In this document: piece by piece, positions 1 to 8,030 of the stretch
Layout: the number at the start of each line of letters is the position of its first letter
How positions within the stretch are numbered: the first letter of the stretch is position 1
DNA from: Flavobacterium sp. Sd200
Lineage (GTDB): Bacteria; Bacteroidota; Bacteroidia; Flavobacteriales; Flavobacteriaceae
Assembly (NCBI RefSeq): GCF_009826935.1
Contig: NZ_WUMN01000001.1
Location: 1-64,000, forward strand
Length of the DNA stretch: 64,000 nucleotides
Direction: 5' to 3'
Made by a program: the position numbers and the translations under genes
The notes under the pieces: generated by a model
Told to the model about the DNA's origin: nothing
The model's input: only the letters and a program-made list of their open reading frames with translations
The model's database searches: none

Positions 1-293
1 GCGGCTATGTTCCGGGCTACCGTGTAATGCGGGAAAAGCCCGGCGTGCTGCATTACAAATCCAATGGCCCTGCGCAGGGTATCGGGATTTGCGTCCTTTA
101 TATTTTTCCCATTGATGCGGATGGTGCCACTGTCAGGCTCAATGAGCCGGTTTACCATTTTAAGGGTTGTGGTTTTTCCACAGCCACTGGTGCCCAACAA
201 TACGGTTATTTCTTTTTCGCGGGCATATAGCGACACATTATCTACCGCTTTATGTCCGTTAAAACTCTTGGAAACCCCATCTAGTACAACCAT
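1..293 (-). CDS. ABC transporter ATP-binding protein, OpuC/ProV type, C-terminus cut by window edge
   Basis: Reading on the minus strand from the ATG at 293, about 97 residues are visible. They hold a Walker A motif (GTSGCGKTTT), the stretch KMVNRLIEPDSGTIRING that is typical of glycine betaine/choline/proline importer ATPases, and a Q-loop (FVMQHAGLFPHYTV). The start lies 3 bp after the egtB stop, so it is almost certainly translated in the same operon. The EgtUV ergothioneine importers known from Helicobacter and Streptococcus belong to this same OpuC-like group. The position behind egtD and egtB therefore suggests an ergothioneine (or betaine) importer ATPase. That substrate is inference from context; the ABC ATPase call itself is secure. 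Confidence 0.88.
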   Translation of the reverse strand, partial: MVVLDGVSKSFNGHKAVDNVSLYAREKEITVLLGTSGCGKTTTLKMVNRLIEPDSGTIRINGKNIKDANPDTLRRAIGFVMQHAGLFPHYTVARNIA

Positions 294-296
294 GCA

Positions 297-1484
297 TTAT
301 AATTTTACCAATCGGATACCCGTAAACTGCCACTGGTGGCACGGATGGAAAAAGTTACGGTAGGTCGTACGGCTGTGGCCCTGTGGCGTAGCCACAGACG
401 CACCGCGTAATACCATTTGGTTTACCATAAATTTGCCGTTGTATTCGCCTATGGCGCCCGTTTCTTTTTTGAACCCGGGATAGGGAAGGTAGGCACTGTT
501 TGTCCATTCCCATCGCTGTCCCCAGTCGAATAGCCCGCAGGCTACTTCCCATTCGGCTTCGGTTGGCAGGCGCATCCCTTTCCAGGCGGCAAAAGCTGCC
601 GCTTCATAAAAACTGATATGGCAAAGGGGTTGCAGGGGATCAATTTCCTGAAGCCCGTTAAAGGTATAGTGCATCCATTTGCCGTCGATCTGATGCCAGT
701 ACAACGGCGCTTTTGCCCCGGTTTGCTGCACCCAGTCCCATCCTTCGGAATGCCAATGTCTAAAATCAGTATAGCCGCCCTCTTCTATAAAGCCAAGGTA
801 TTCAGCATTACTTACGAGTGCCTGAGCTATTTTAAAGGTATCGAGGTACACTTTATGCCGCCCCAATTCATTATCAAAACAAAAGCCGTCGCCCTGGTAT
901 CCTATTTCATATACGCCTGCTTCGATGCTAATGTAATGTGAACTCTCTTTGGATGATGCCTCAAAAATGGTATGATGGCTGTAGGCGGGGAAAAGCGGGT
1001 TGTGCCCGAGTATGTATTTGATGTCGCTGTACAGTAGTTCCTGGTGCTGTTGTTCATGGTTTAGCCCCAGTTCCAGCAACGCCGCAAGCCCATCGTCTAG
1101 GGCAGTGTTTTGTAAATATGCTTCCATCTCCTTATCCACATACGCCCTGTAGCGGTAAATGTCGGCAACGGAAGGGCGGCTCAGGTTGCCACGGTCGGTA
1201 CGTACAACGCGCGCTCCCACGCTCTCGTAATAGCTGTTAAAGACAAAATTATATTGTGGGTTGAACTCTTTGTAGCCTTTGAAGTGGGGCAGGAGTATGA
1301 AGGTTTCAAAAAACCAGGTGGTATGCCCTAAATGCCATTTGGGTGGGCTGACATCGGCTACGGGCTGCACCACATAGTCCTCTGTTTCGAGGGGTTTACA
1401 AATTTCTTCGGAGTGGCGGCGAATCTTTTGGTACAGCTGTAAAAGCCTTACGGAAGTAGCGGGCGCTATAATATTATGTTCCAT
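297..1484 (-). CDS. egtB: Ergothioneine biosynthesis sulfoxide synthase, EgtB family
   Basis: 395 residues from the ATG at 1484. This start leaves a 10-bp gap to egtD; an upstream ATG at 1541 would overlap egtD by 47 bp and adds 19 residues outside the family. The N-terminal DinB-like half has the iron-binding HX3HXE pattern (HEQQHQE) plus an earlier conserved His in WHLGHTTW. The C-terminal half is a formylglycine-generating-enzyme/sulfatase-modifying fold (LPTEAEWEVA, ending FTGIRLVKL). EgtB is a non-heme iron enzyme that joins cysteine or gamma-glutamylcysteine to hercynine with oxygen. It has no fused methyltransferase, unlike OvoA, because EgtD is a separate gene next door. SenA (selenoneine) is a relative, but senB and senC are not seen here. 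Confidence 0.9.
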   Translation of the reverse strand: MEHNIIAPATSVRLLQLYQKIRRHSEEICKPLETEDYVVQPVADVSPPKWHLGHTTWFFETFILLPHFKGYKEFNPQYNFVFNSYYESVGARVVRTDRGNLSRPSVADIYRYRAYVDKEMEAYLQNTALDDGLAALLELGLNHEQQHQELLYSDIKYILGHNPLFPAYSHHTIFEASSKESSHYISIEAGVYEIGYQGDGFCFDNELGRHKVYLDTFKIAQALVSNAEYLGFIEEGGYTDFRHWHSEGWDWVQQTGAKAPLYWHQIDGKWMHYTFNGLQEIDPLQPLCHISFYEAAAFAAWKGMRLPTEAEWEVACGLFDWGQRWEWTNSAYLPYPGFKKETGAIGEYNGKFMVNQMVLRGASVATPQGHSRTTYRNFFHPCHQWQFTGIRLVKL

Positions 1485-1494
1485 GCTGTATATG

Positions 1495-2484
1495 TTATTT
1501 AGCAGTCCATATTGAATCGGTAAACCAATTTTTAGCATCATGAACAGCCCCGGTTAAAGCAAATCCCGATTTTTCTGCCAATGATTCTATATCCGCTTCC
1601 GAAAACTTCTGTGATACTTCCATATAAATAACTTCATCTTTTTCAAAACTAATTATCTCATTACAAATGCGTAAATCCTGCTGTTCCAGGCTTATAAGAT
1701 AGCTACGGCAGGCGCCGCTCAACGGGTCATAGTTTTGGTAATGTTCAAAACAATCAACATTAAAGTTAGCTCCAAGTTCCCGGTTTATGCGGGTAAGAAG
1801 ATTGAGGTTAAAAGCAGCGGTAATACCCTGTTTGTCACTATAGGCATCCAGGATGGTTTGTGGGTTTTTTTTCAGGTCAAAACCAATTAGCACGATATCA
1901 CCGGGATTCAGATGCTCCCTTAATCCTTTACAAAATGACAGTGCTTCGTCTTTTTCCATGTTTCCGATATTCCCCCCAAGGAACATCACAACTTTTCTGC
2001 GCTTTGATATCCTTGTCGCTTTTTGGAGCATGTCGAAATATTCACCTTCAAGGGGTATGATATCCAGAGCCGGAATATCTGATGCCAACCTCTTATACAG
2101 TACAGAAAGGATGTTTCCCGATATGTCAATAGGCATATAGGTAACCTTCGCATCATTTGCAACGAGGTGTTGGAGCAGGTAAGATGATTTTGTGGCATCG
2201 CCTGCGCCGAGTTCGATCAGGTCAAATGGTATATCCTGTTTGAGAAATGCTGCCAGTGACGCTGTTTGATTTTTAAATATATCTAATTCACAACGGGTGA
2301 GATAGTACTCGGGCATTGCCATTATCTGTTGGAACAGGACGTCTCCCTGGGCATCATAAAAATATTTGGATTGCAATGTTTTTTGTGGGGCCTGCAACCC
2401 TTCAAGTACATCGGTAAGAAATTGTCCGGCGGTATTTTCATTTTTTATAGCGTCCGGACAAAGTATGTTTTCGTTTTGTAGCAT
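1495..2484 (-). CDS. egtD: L-histidine N-alpha-methyltransferase EgtD
   Basis: 329 residues, the usual EgtD length. The N-terminus carries the family signature KYFYDAQGDVLFQQIMAMPE followed by YYLTR, and the SAM-binding motif I reads IELGAGDATKSS near residue 90. EgtD trimethylates histidine to hercynine, the first ergothioneine step. It is the first gene of a minus-strand set with egtB and an OpuC-type ATPase. No EgtE-type C-S lyase is in the window, so that step must be encoded elsewhere or beyond the edge. Confidence 0.92.
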   Translation of the reverse strand: MLQNENILCPDAIKNENTAGQFLTDVLEGLQAPQKTLQSKYFYDAQGDVLFQQIMAMPEYYLTRCELDIFKNQTASLAAFLKQDIPFDLIELGAGDATKSSYLLQHLVANDAKVTYMPIDISGNILSVLYKRLASDIPALDIIPLEGEYFDMLQKATRISKRRKVVMFLGGNIGNMEKDEALSFCKGLREHLNPGDIVLIGFDLKKNPQTILDAYSDKQGITAAFNLNLLTRINRELGANFNVDCFEHYQNYDPLSGACRSYLISLEQQDLRICNEIISFEKDEVIYMEVSQKFSEADIESLAEKSGFALTGAVHDAKNWFTDSIWTAK

Positions 2485-2527
2485 TTTAATAGCGTCTAAT
2501 TTAATATGGCTGTTTGCCTCTGCAAGT

Positions 2528-2677
2528 TTATTTTGCTGCCATGGTAGACAGCAGCATATCCTCTTTATTAAATTTACGCTTTATATAAGGTTTGATAACA
2601 CCTTTTTCGATATCATTAACAGTTTCAGGGAATGTATAACCCACACTCGCCACTTTTAGGCACTCAGCTACTGGTTT
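2528..2677 (-). pseudogene. Open fragment upstream of egtD, probable gene remnant
   Basis: A 49-codon stretch, open from a stop at 2678-2680 to TAA at 2528-2530, reads like real protein (it includes VGYTFPETVNDIEKGVIKPY and ends LLSTMAAK). It has no convincing start codon at its upstream end. I do not recognise the family. It lies in a gene-poor stretch beside an antiporter fragment, so it is best read as the tail of a decayed gene. It could instead be chance. Confidence 0.3.
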
Positions 2678-2729
2678 TTACGGCTGTCAGGTAATATCTA
2701 TGTATAAAATAATATTGTAATTTCCCTGT

Positions 2730-3049
2730 TGGTACCCACAGGCAACAACCTGGAAGATGGGCATCCTTACTGTTTTGTTTTTACTCTTAGTACGACCGGT
2801 CTCTTCTTATGTTAGCCTTTGGCGTTGCGCCATTGAAAAGAGGCAAAAATTTGTTATAAGCTTTTTCGGCATCCGGGGCATGGGGTCCCTGTTTTACCTC
2901 AGTTTTGCAATAGCACAACAGGCTTCGAATACCAGGATGAACTTTGGGCCGTAGTAGCCCTTATCATTACATTATCTATAGTGGTGTACGGTCTTACGGC
3001 AAGCCTGGCGATGAAAAGCCTTGGAGGCGAAACCAATGGACGGCAATGA
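2730..3049 (+). pseudogene. Decayed cation/proton antiporter (CPA1/NhaP-like) C-terminal fragment with frameshift
   Basis: In one frame the plus strand reads LLLVRPVSSYVSLW and then FFGIRGMGSLFYLSFAIAQ, the typical late-membrane part of NhaP-type Na+/H+ antiporters (WFGIRGIGSLYYL in relatives). Near 2917 the homology moves to another frame, where it continues TGFEYQDELWAVVALIITL and IVVYGLTASLAMKSLGG to TGA at 3047. The N-terminal two thirds of the gene are not visible upstream. It is therefore a truncated, frameshifted remnant and cannot make an antiporter. Confidence 0.72.
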
Positions 3050-3120
3050 TTCCAACATATCGGCTTGTCTTTATTTCGTATAATGTAAGAATGTAGTGAA
3101 ATGGGGGGCAATTTAAAGCC

Positions 3121-3432
3121 TTAAAGCATTTCGCCAACCCTCTCAATAGATTTACCAACCAACTTTTTTGACATATCCTCCGGGAAGCGGTCCCAATTTT
3201 TCCGGACATACGAACAAAGTTCATTTTTGGACCTGTAATTCTGAGGTGCTTTTTGAATCAGCCATTCTATCCGCTCCACATTATGCAGGCTCATCAGCCC
3301 ATGCTCTTTAAAGAACCAATTTATAAATGTAAGGACATCATGTCCATTTGATACATTTGTATTGCCATCGTTTCCCGGAATTCCTGTTGGGCTCCAATTA
3401 TAATTATATTTAAGGGATTCTTTTTTTATCAT
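3121..3432 (-). CDS. Small hypothetical protein (103 aa)
   Basis: The reading frame starts with ATG at 3432 and encodes a soluble, mostly helical protein with no signal peptide or membrane segment (features such as GHDVLTFINWFFKEHG and a basic C-terminal half). The codon use looks like that of real genes and no larger frame opposes it. I do not recognise the family. It is isolated between a pseudogene remnant and the end of the carotenoid operon, with 273 bp of AT-rich sequence on its upstream side. Confidence 0.5.
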   Translation of the reverse strand: MIKKESLKYNYNWSPTGIPGNDGNTNVSNGHDVLTFINWFFKEHGLMSLHNVERIEWLIQKAPQNYRSKNELCSYVRKNWDRFPEDMSKKLVGKSIERVGEML

Positions 3433-3705
3433 AATCCAAAAAGCTAATTAAATTATTCAGTCGCAAATTAGCCTATTTCTAAACTGTAATGACGTATTTA
3501 TATTTTAATTAACAAAGACCACATGTCAGATATACTTTAAACGGCGCTTTGGAAAAAGTCATTCTTCAGCGGGGCACCCCGTCACTTTTGACAAGAGTTA
3601 AAAGGTAATTGATTTGAAAATCATCAGCAGACCGGCTGCGTTGCGTGGGTATGCCCTGCCATTAAAGAAATGAATGTATTTTTATTTAATTTTTAAAATG
3701 TTTTT

Positions 3706-4419
3706 TTAAGGTTTGTGGACAGCTATTGTAAGGGTCTTTTTTCCGCGTATAGCATTGAACACCATTATATTCAAAAGCACCAGTACATACCCGTAGGCAA
3801 AGTCTTCCAATGGTATGGTGAGTATTCGGTATCCGGTAATTACAGACGGGGTATAGTTTACCACAGGGCTGTCGAGACCGGTACCGGTCAATACCCCGTT
3901 TACTGTAATAAATCCCGGCATCAGCAGCAGGTAAGCCAGGGTCAGCTGCCCCAGGCCGTTGTACTTCACTATCCTGTTCATTATAATTAATGTAAGAAAC
4001 AGCACTATTGCTGTAAATGCGGTATATAATTCGTTGCTATACTTCAAAAGTGAGAGGATTGCCAGAAGGCATCCCGCCACTGTTATTCCGTTGTTATATC
4101 TTGCCGCCCAACTCCAATTGAAGAATTTGTTGAGGCAATAATGCGTGAACACACATGAGAATGGGATACAGACGAAAAATAAAATTTCCTCAATGGGCAG
4201 TCCCGCTATACGCAAGCCCATGATGTACTTATCATCAAACCACCACACGCCTCTCGCCGTAAACCAAATATCCCATATTATGAACGGTACGCCCACAGTG
4301 ACCGACGCTAACAGGAACGCCCCGAAATACCTGTAGAACCGTATTTTCGGGTGGAAGGAAAAGGAAAAGCAGATCATAATTGTAAGTATGTTGACAATCA
4401 GGTACGTGTACTGGGCCAT
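3706..4419 (-). CDS. crtYcd: Fused heterodimer-type lycopene cyclase (CrtYcd)
   Basis: 237 residues with about seven membrane helices. Each half carries a copy of the lycopene cyclase domain; the first holds the family motif GLPIEEILFFVCIPF followed by HYCLN, the second has the equivalent IPLEDFAYGY near residue 210. This length corresponds to the two subunits (CrtYc and CrtYd) fused, as is usual in Flavobacteria. It cyclises both ends of lycopene to beta-carotene in the membrane. It is the last gene of the carotenoid operon and its ATG overlaps the crtZ stop by 1 bp (TAATG), so the two are translationally coupled. Confidence 0.92.
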   Translation of the reverse strand: MAQYTYLIVNILTIMICFSFSFHPKIRFYRYFGAFLLASVTVGVPFIIWDIWFTARGVWWFDDKYIMGLRIAGLPIEEILFFVCIPFSCVFTHYCLNKFFNWSWAARYNNGITVAGCLLAILSLLKYSNELYTAFTAIVLFLTLIIMNRIVKYNGLGQLTLAYLLLMPGFITVNGVLTGTGLDSPVVNYTPSVITGYRILTIPLEDFAYGYVLVLLNIMVFNAIRGKKTLTIAVHKP

Positions 4420-4883
4420 TACTTTTGTTTTTTGAAGTACATTTTAAAATATTTTATAGGTACCCACAGAAAACCAAAACACTCGCCGTGCTGTTTACCG
4501 GTATGCTTGTGATGCTGCTTATGGGCCCTACGAATGGCTAAAAGATATGGGTTTTTAGTGTTTCGCAGGAATTGCAAACGCTGGTGTATAAAAATATCGT
4601 GTACAAAAAAATACGCCATGCCATAGAGGCTCACACCCGCGCCAACATAAAATACCGGGCTGAACCCGTTACGTACACCAGTGTACATCATCAAAATGGC
4701 GGGCGTGGCGAATATCAGGAAGAAATAATCGTTTCTCTCAAGGTTGCCCTTGTTACTGTGGTCGTGATGGTCGCGGTGGAGCGCCCAAAGCAGTCCATGC
4801 ATCACGTACTTGTGTATCACCCAGGTCAGGCCTTCCATTATAAAAAATGTTACCGCCACTATTATAAAATCAACTATGTCCAT
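4419..4883 (-). CDS. crtZ: Beta-carotene 3-hydroxylase CrtZ
   Basis: 154 residues with membrane helices and the histidine boxes of the fatty-acid hydroxylase superfamily: HKYVMHG, LHRDHHD, HDIFIHQRLQF and RRAHKQHHKHTG. These bind the diiron centre. CrtZ hydroxylates both beta-rings of beta-carotene, giving zeaxanthin by way of beta-cryptoxanthin. It is located between the unknown 150-aa gene and crtYcd in the operon, with a 5-bp gap and a 1-bp overlap. No ketolase (CrtW) is visible, so zeaxanthin is the expected end product of this locus. Confidence 0.95.
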   Translation of the reverse strand: MDIVDFIIVAVTFFIMEGLTWVIHKYVMHGLLWALHRDHHDHSNKGNLERNDYFFLIFATPAILMMYTGVRNGFSPVFYVGAGVSLYGMAYFFVHDIFIHQRLQFLRNTKNPYLLAIRRAHKQHHKHTGKQHGECFGFLWVPIKYFKMYFKKQK

Positions 4884-4888
4884 ATCGG

Positions 4889-5341
4889 TTATTCGTATAT
4901 TAATTTATCAGCCATCCGTTGCAGCGCAGGAGAAGTAATCTTTGCCCTGTTAGCGTTTATAAAATCGCGGTCTTCCTTTATGTTGCCGGTATATCCAAGT
5001 ATCGAAGGTGCATTATTCTGCACCGAGAGCCGTATGCAGCGTACTTCTACATCGAATGGCTCCTTTTGAACAGCAGCCTCTATAGTTTGCCTGCCGTTGT
5101 TGAATGACTCAAGCTTTTTCAACGGGTTGAACGCATGCTTTGCCCATATGGTCTGAAATCCACCCAGGTATGCCTGCTCAATGGCATTTTTAGTTTTTTT
5201 TTCGAAACGCTCGATCATTTCCCTGCATAACTCCTTATTTTCAACAGCCCTGGCATAATTCAGTCGTACTTCTTCCAGGCCATCGGTGCTATGGTCGGTC
5301 GTAAAAGTAAACCACGCTATCAACATGTACACCGCTTTCAT
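4889..5341 (-). CDS. Unknown protein embedded in the carotenoid operon (150 aa)
   Basis: 150 residues; the first 12 or so are hydrophobic (MKAVYMLIAWFTF), which could be a short signal peptide or anchor. The rest is helical and hydrophilic. The start overlaps the crtB stop by 4 bp (ATGA), and crtZ follows after 5 bp, so it is made together with the pathway enzymes. I do not recognise a known domain and no catalytic motif is evident. A role in pigment assembly or stress is only a guess from position. Confidence 0.8.
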   Translation of the reverse strand: MKAVYMLIAWFTFTTDHSTDGLEEVRLNYARAVENKELCREMIERFEKKTKNAIEQAYLGGFQTIWAKHAFNPLKKLESFNNGRQTIEAAVQKEPFDVEVRCIRLSVQNNAPSILGYTGNIKEDRDFINANRAKITSPALQRMADKLIYE

Positions 5342-6174
5342 ACTGCAGCTATTTTGTATTGCACGTAACTGGACATCATTAACGAAAGCTTCCTGCTGTT
5401 AGGAATCCGTATCCTGGATTGCAGTATGTGGTCTGCCGGAGTTTTCTCAATTTTAAGGAAGAGTGATATGTAGTAGCGGTAGGCGAGATAGACGCCAAAC
5501 CGTGAGGTGGGGGGCAACATCCGGATGCCTATCAGTGCCCGCTCAAAATCTTTACGGATATCGCGCTCAATTTCCTTTTTTATAGCGTTATCAAAATTAC
5601 GGATGTCGACATTTGGAAAGTAAGTCCGTCCCAGTTCGAAGTGGTCGTCGCGCAGGTCTCTCAGGAAATTTACCTTTTGGAAGGCTGCGCCAAGGCTCAT
5701 CGCATAAGGCTTAAGCCGTTCATAGGATTGCAGGTCGCCGTGAACGAAAACGTGCAGGCACATCAGCCCTACTACTTCAGCAGAGCCGAGTATGTATTCC
5801 TTATAAAGCCCTTCATCGTAATGTTGTGGTTCCAGGTCCATCTCCATACTCCTGAGAAATTGGTCTATAAGCGGTCTGCCAATGCTATAGGTGCTGACAG
5901 TTTGCTGGAATGCGTTTAGTATAGGGTTGAGCGATATTCCTTCTTCAAGGGCCTCATCGGTCTGTATGCGTAAACGCCGTAATAATTGCACCTTGTCGTA
6001 CCCATGAAAGCTGTCCACAATTTCGTCGGCGAGACGTACGTACCCGTATATGGCATATATGGCGGGGCGTATGGCGGGGCTGAGCGCCAGGATTCCGAGT
6101 GAAAAACTGGTACTGTATTTTTGGGTGGTAAGCTTGCTTACCTGTTGCGATAATTCGTCAAACAGTTTTTTCAT
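5338..6174 (-). CDS. crtB: Phytoene synthase CrtB
   Basis: 278 residues of the squalene/phytoene synthase family. The first aspartate-rich motif is in YVRLADEIVDSF (DEIVD) near residue 50. The second active-site region reads AAFQKVNFLRDLRDD and is followed by GRTYFP. CrtB condenses two geranylgeranyl diphosphates head to head into phytoene. The start overlaps the end of crtI by 17 bp. The GGPP synthase that feeds it (crtE) is not in the window. Confidence 0.95.
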   Translation of the reverse strand: MKKLFDELSQQVSKLTTQKYSTSFSLGILALSPAIRPAIYAIYGYVRLADEIVDSFHGYDKVQLLRRLRIQTDEALEEGISLNPILNAFQQTVSTYSIGRPLIDQFLRSMEMDLEPQHYDEGLYKEYILGSAEVVGLMCLHVFVHGDLQSYERLKPYAMSLGAAFQKVNFLRDLRDDHFELGRTYFPNVDIRNFDNAIKKEIERDIRKDFERALIGIRMLPPTSRFGVYLAYRYYISLFLKIEKTPADHILQSRIRIPNSRKLSLMMSSYVQYKIAAV

Positions 6175-7645
6175 GGAATGTTTTTTTTGCTTTTAAAATT
6201 TCATTGGATACTATTTTTCCGGACAGGATGGAGGGGGGGACACCGGGTCCCGGAACTGTCAGCTGTCCTGCGTAGAACAGGTTTTTAAGTTTTTTGTTTC
6301 GTAATGAAGGCTTTAGCACTGCGGTTTGCCTGAGCGTGTTGGCCAATCCGTATGCGTTCCCACCGAAGGCATTGTAGTCGCTTACAAAGTCGCTGACGCA
6401 GTAGCTTTGGCAAAAGTCCATCTTTTCTTTCAGCCCGGGAACGCCAATACGGGATTCAAGCCGCTCCAGCATTATATCCAGGTATTTTTGACGTTGTGTT
6501 GTGCTGTCTTCGATACCGGTTGCAAGTGGCATGAGCAAAAACACATTCTCATGTCCGGGTGGCGCTACCCCCTGATCGGTCTTTGATGGGCAACATACAT
6601 AAAATAACGGCGCTGCGGGCCAGCCGGGGGTTTTGTATATAGCATCGATATGGGCATCCATATCCTTGTCGAAAAACAGGGTATGGTGCCCCAGCCCTGG
6701 CAACGTGGTGGTAAAGCCCAGGTAAAAGATAAGGCATGACGGGGCGAAAGTCCGGCTTTCCCAATATTTTGGCGAGTAATTACGATGGCCGGTTTGCAGC
6801 AGGCTTTCCGCATGGTGGTAATCGCAGGCCGCAATGACCGCATCGAAGGATAGTTCATGTCCTTTCAAAACAAGCGAACTAACCCTGGAACCTGATGTGT
6901 TAATCTTATCGACAGGGCTATTAAAATGAAACTGCACACCCTGTTCCAATGCAATTTTAACCATGGCATCCACCAGTTTGTAGAACCCGCCTATAGGGTA
7001 GTGGGTGCCCAAAGCATAACCGCCGTAATTCATGAGGCTGTATAGAGCCGGGATATCTTTTGGTGCAGCACCCAGGAATATCACGGGGAATTCCATAAGG
7101 GCGATTAGCCTGGGGTTACTAAAGTATTTGCGTACGTAGCTGCTGTAATTGGTAAGCAGGTCCATGCGCAGTGCGCTCATCGCAATATCCGGTGTGGCAA
7201 ATTCCAGCCAGGAATGGCAGGGTTTTTCGACGAACTTTCCCATCCCGATTTTGTATTTATACGCTGCGTCTTCCATAAAGCGTATAAATTTCGTACCGGC
7301 ACCCGGCTCTATTGATTCAAATAGTATTTCCATTTCGTCCATACCTTCAGGCAAAGAAATGCTACTCTCGTCAAAGACCATTTCAAATTGTGGGTCCAGG
7401 CTGACGAGCCTGTAGAAATCAGAAGCAGTATGCCCGAAGTCATTAAAAAAGCGTTCAATGATGTCGGGCATCCAATACCAGCTTGGGCCCATATCAAAGG
7501 TATAGCCTTCGGGGGTTGTAAACTGTCGTGCCCTTCCGCCGGGGCTGCCGTTTTTTTCAAACACGTGCACTTCATGGCCCTGCCTGGCGCTGTAAGCAGC
7601 TGCCGACAAACCGGAAATACCGGAACCGATTATGGCTATCTTCAT
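6158..7645 (-). CDS. crtI: Phytoene desaturase CrtI
   Basis: 495 residues, the normal CrtI length. It starts with an FAD-binding Rossmann motif (IIGSGISGLSAAAY) and VFEKNGSPGGRARQF. It ends with the family signature LFYAGQLTVPGPGVPPSILS. The enzyme desaturates phytoene in four steps to lycopene at the membrane. It lies after the TIGR03643 gene, with 36 bp between, and overlaps crtB downstream. Together crtI, crtB, crtYcd and crtZ cover GGPP to zeaxanthin. Confidence 0.96.
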   Translation of the reverse strand: MKIAIIGSGISGLSAAAYSARQGHEVHVFEKNGSPGGRARQFTTPEGYTFDMGPSWYWMPDIIERFFNDFGHTASDFYRLVSLDPQFEMVFDESSISLPEGMDEMEILFESIEPGAGTKFIRFMEDAAYKYKIGMGKFVEKPCHSWLEFATPDIAMSALRMDLLTNYSSYVRKYFSNPRLIALMEFPVIFLGAAPKDIPALYSLMNYGGYALGTHYPIGGFYKLVDAMVKIALEQGVQFHFNSPVDKINTSGSRVSSLVLKGHELSFDAVIAACDYHHAESLLQTGHRNYSPKYWESRTFAPSCLIFYLGFTTTLPGLGHHTLFFDKDMDAHIDAIYKTPGWPAAPLFYVCCPSKTDQGVAPPGHENVFLLMPLATGIEDSTTQRQKYLDIMLERLESRIGVPGLKEKMDFCQSYCVSDFVSDYNAFGGNAYGLANTLRQTAVLKPSLRNKKLKNLFYAGQLTVPGPGVPPSILSGKIVSNEILKAKKTFHEKTV

Positions 7646-7681
7646 ATTATTTTATCTAAATTTGATTGTCTGCTTTTGTAT

Positions 7682-7960
7682 TTACCTTTTGGATATTCTA
7701 TTACCTGTAATCTGTCGCTGCATGCTGCTTTTAAACCGGTTTGTGGTAAACGGTATTTTAGCTGCGTGTTTTGTTCGCCGGCCCGCTACACGTTCGCGCC
7801 AACGGGTGTAACTGCCCGATTTTAATTCCTTTCGAATCAGTTGCCTTACCTGTGATTCATTCAGTCCAAACTGTAGGCGAATGGCTTCAAAAGGCGTCCG
7901 GTCTTCCCATGCCATTTCAATGATCCTGTCGGTTTGCGCTGGTGTGAAGTCTTTGCTCAT
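7682..7960 (-). CDS. TIGR03643/DUF2805 family protein of light-induced clusters
   Basis: 92 residues from the ATG at 7960; an ATG at 8008 would add 16 residues that do not fit the family. The sequence DRIIEMAWEDRTPFEAIRLQ followed by FGLNESQVRQL is the family core, and it ends in a basic tail. It resembles a small helix-turn-helix-like DNA or RNA binding fold. The biochemical role is unknown to me. Homologues recur beside cryptochrome/photolyase, SDR and LitR/CarH-type genes, which is the setting here. It lies 70 bp after the SDR gene and 36 bp before crtI. Confidence 0.85.
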   Translation of the reverse strand: MSKDFTPAQTDRIIEMAWEDRTPFEAIRLQFGLNESQVRQLIRKELKSGSYTRWRERVAGRRTKHAAKIPFTTNRFKSSMQRQITGNRISKR

Positions 7961-8030
7961 AATGTATACTCTTGCTAATATATGGGTAAAAATGATAGGT
8001 TTTCGCACGTCCGGGCGACTTCCGCTTTAT

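Noticed and set aside
1485..1541. Upstream start for egtB (ATG at 1541)
   Set aside because: It would overlap egtD by 47 bp and adds residues that do not fit the EgtB N-terminus; the ATG at 1484 starts right before the conserved part.
2366..2659. Plus-strand open frame of 97 codons
   Set aside because: Mostly antisense to egtD and with no protein-like features.
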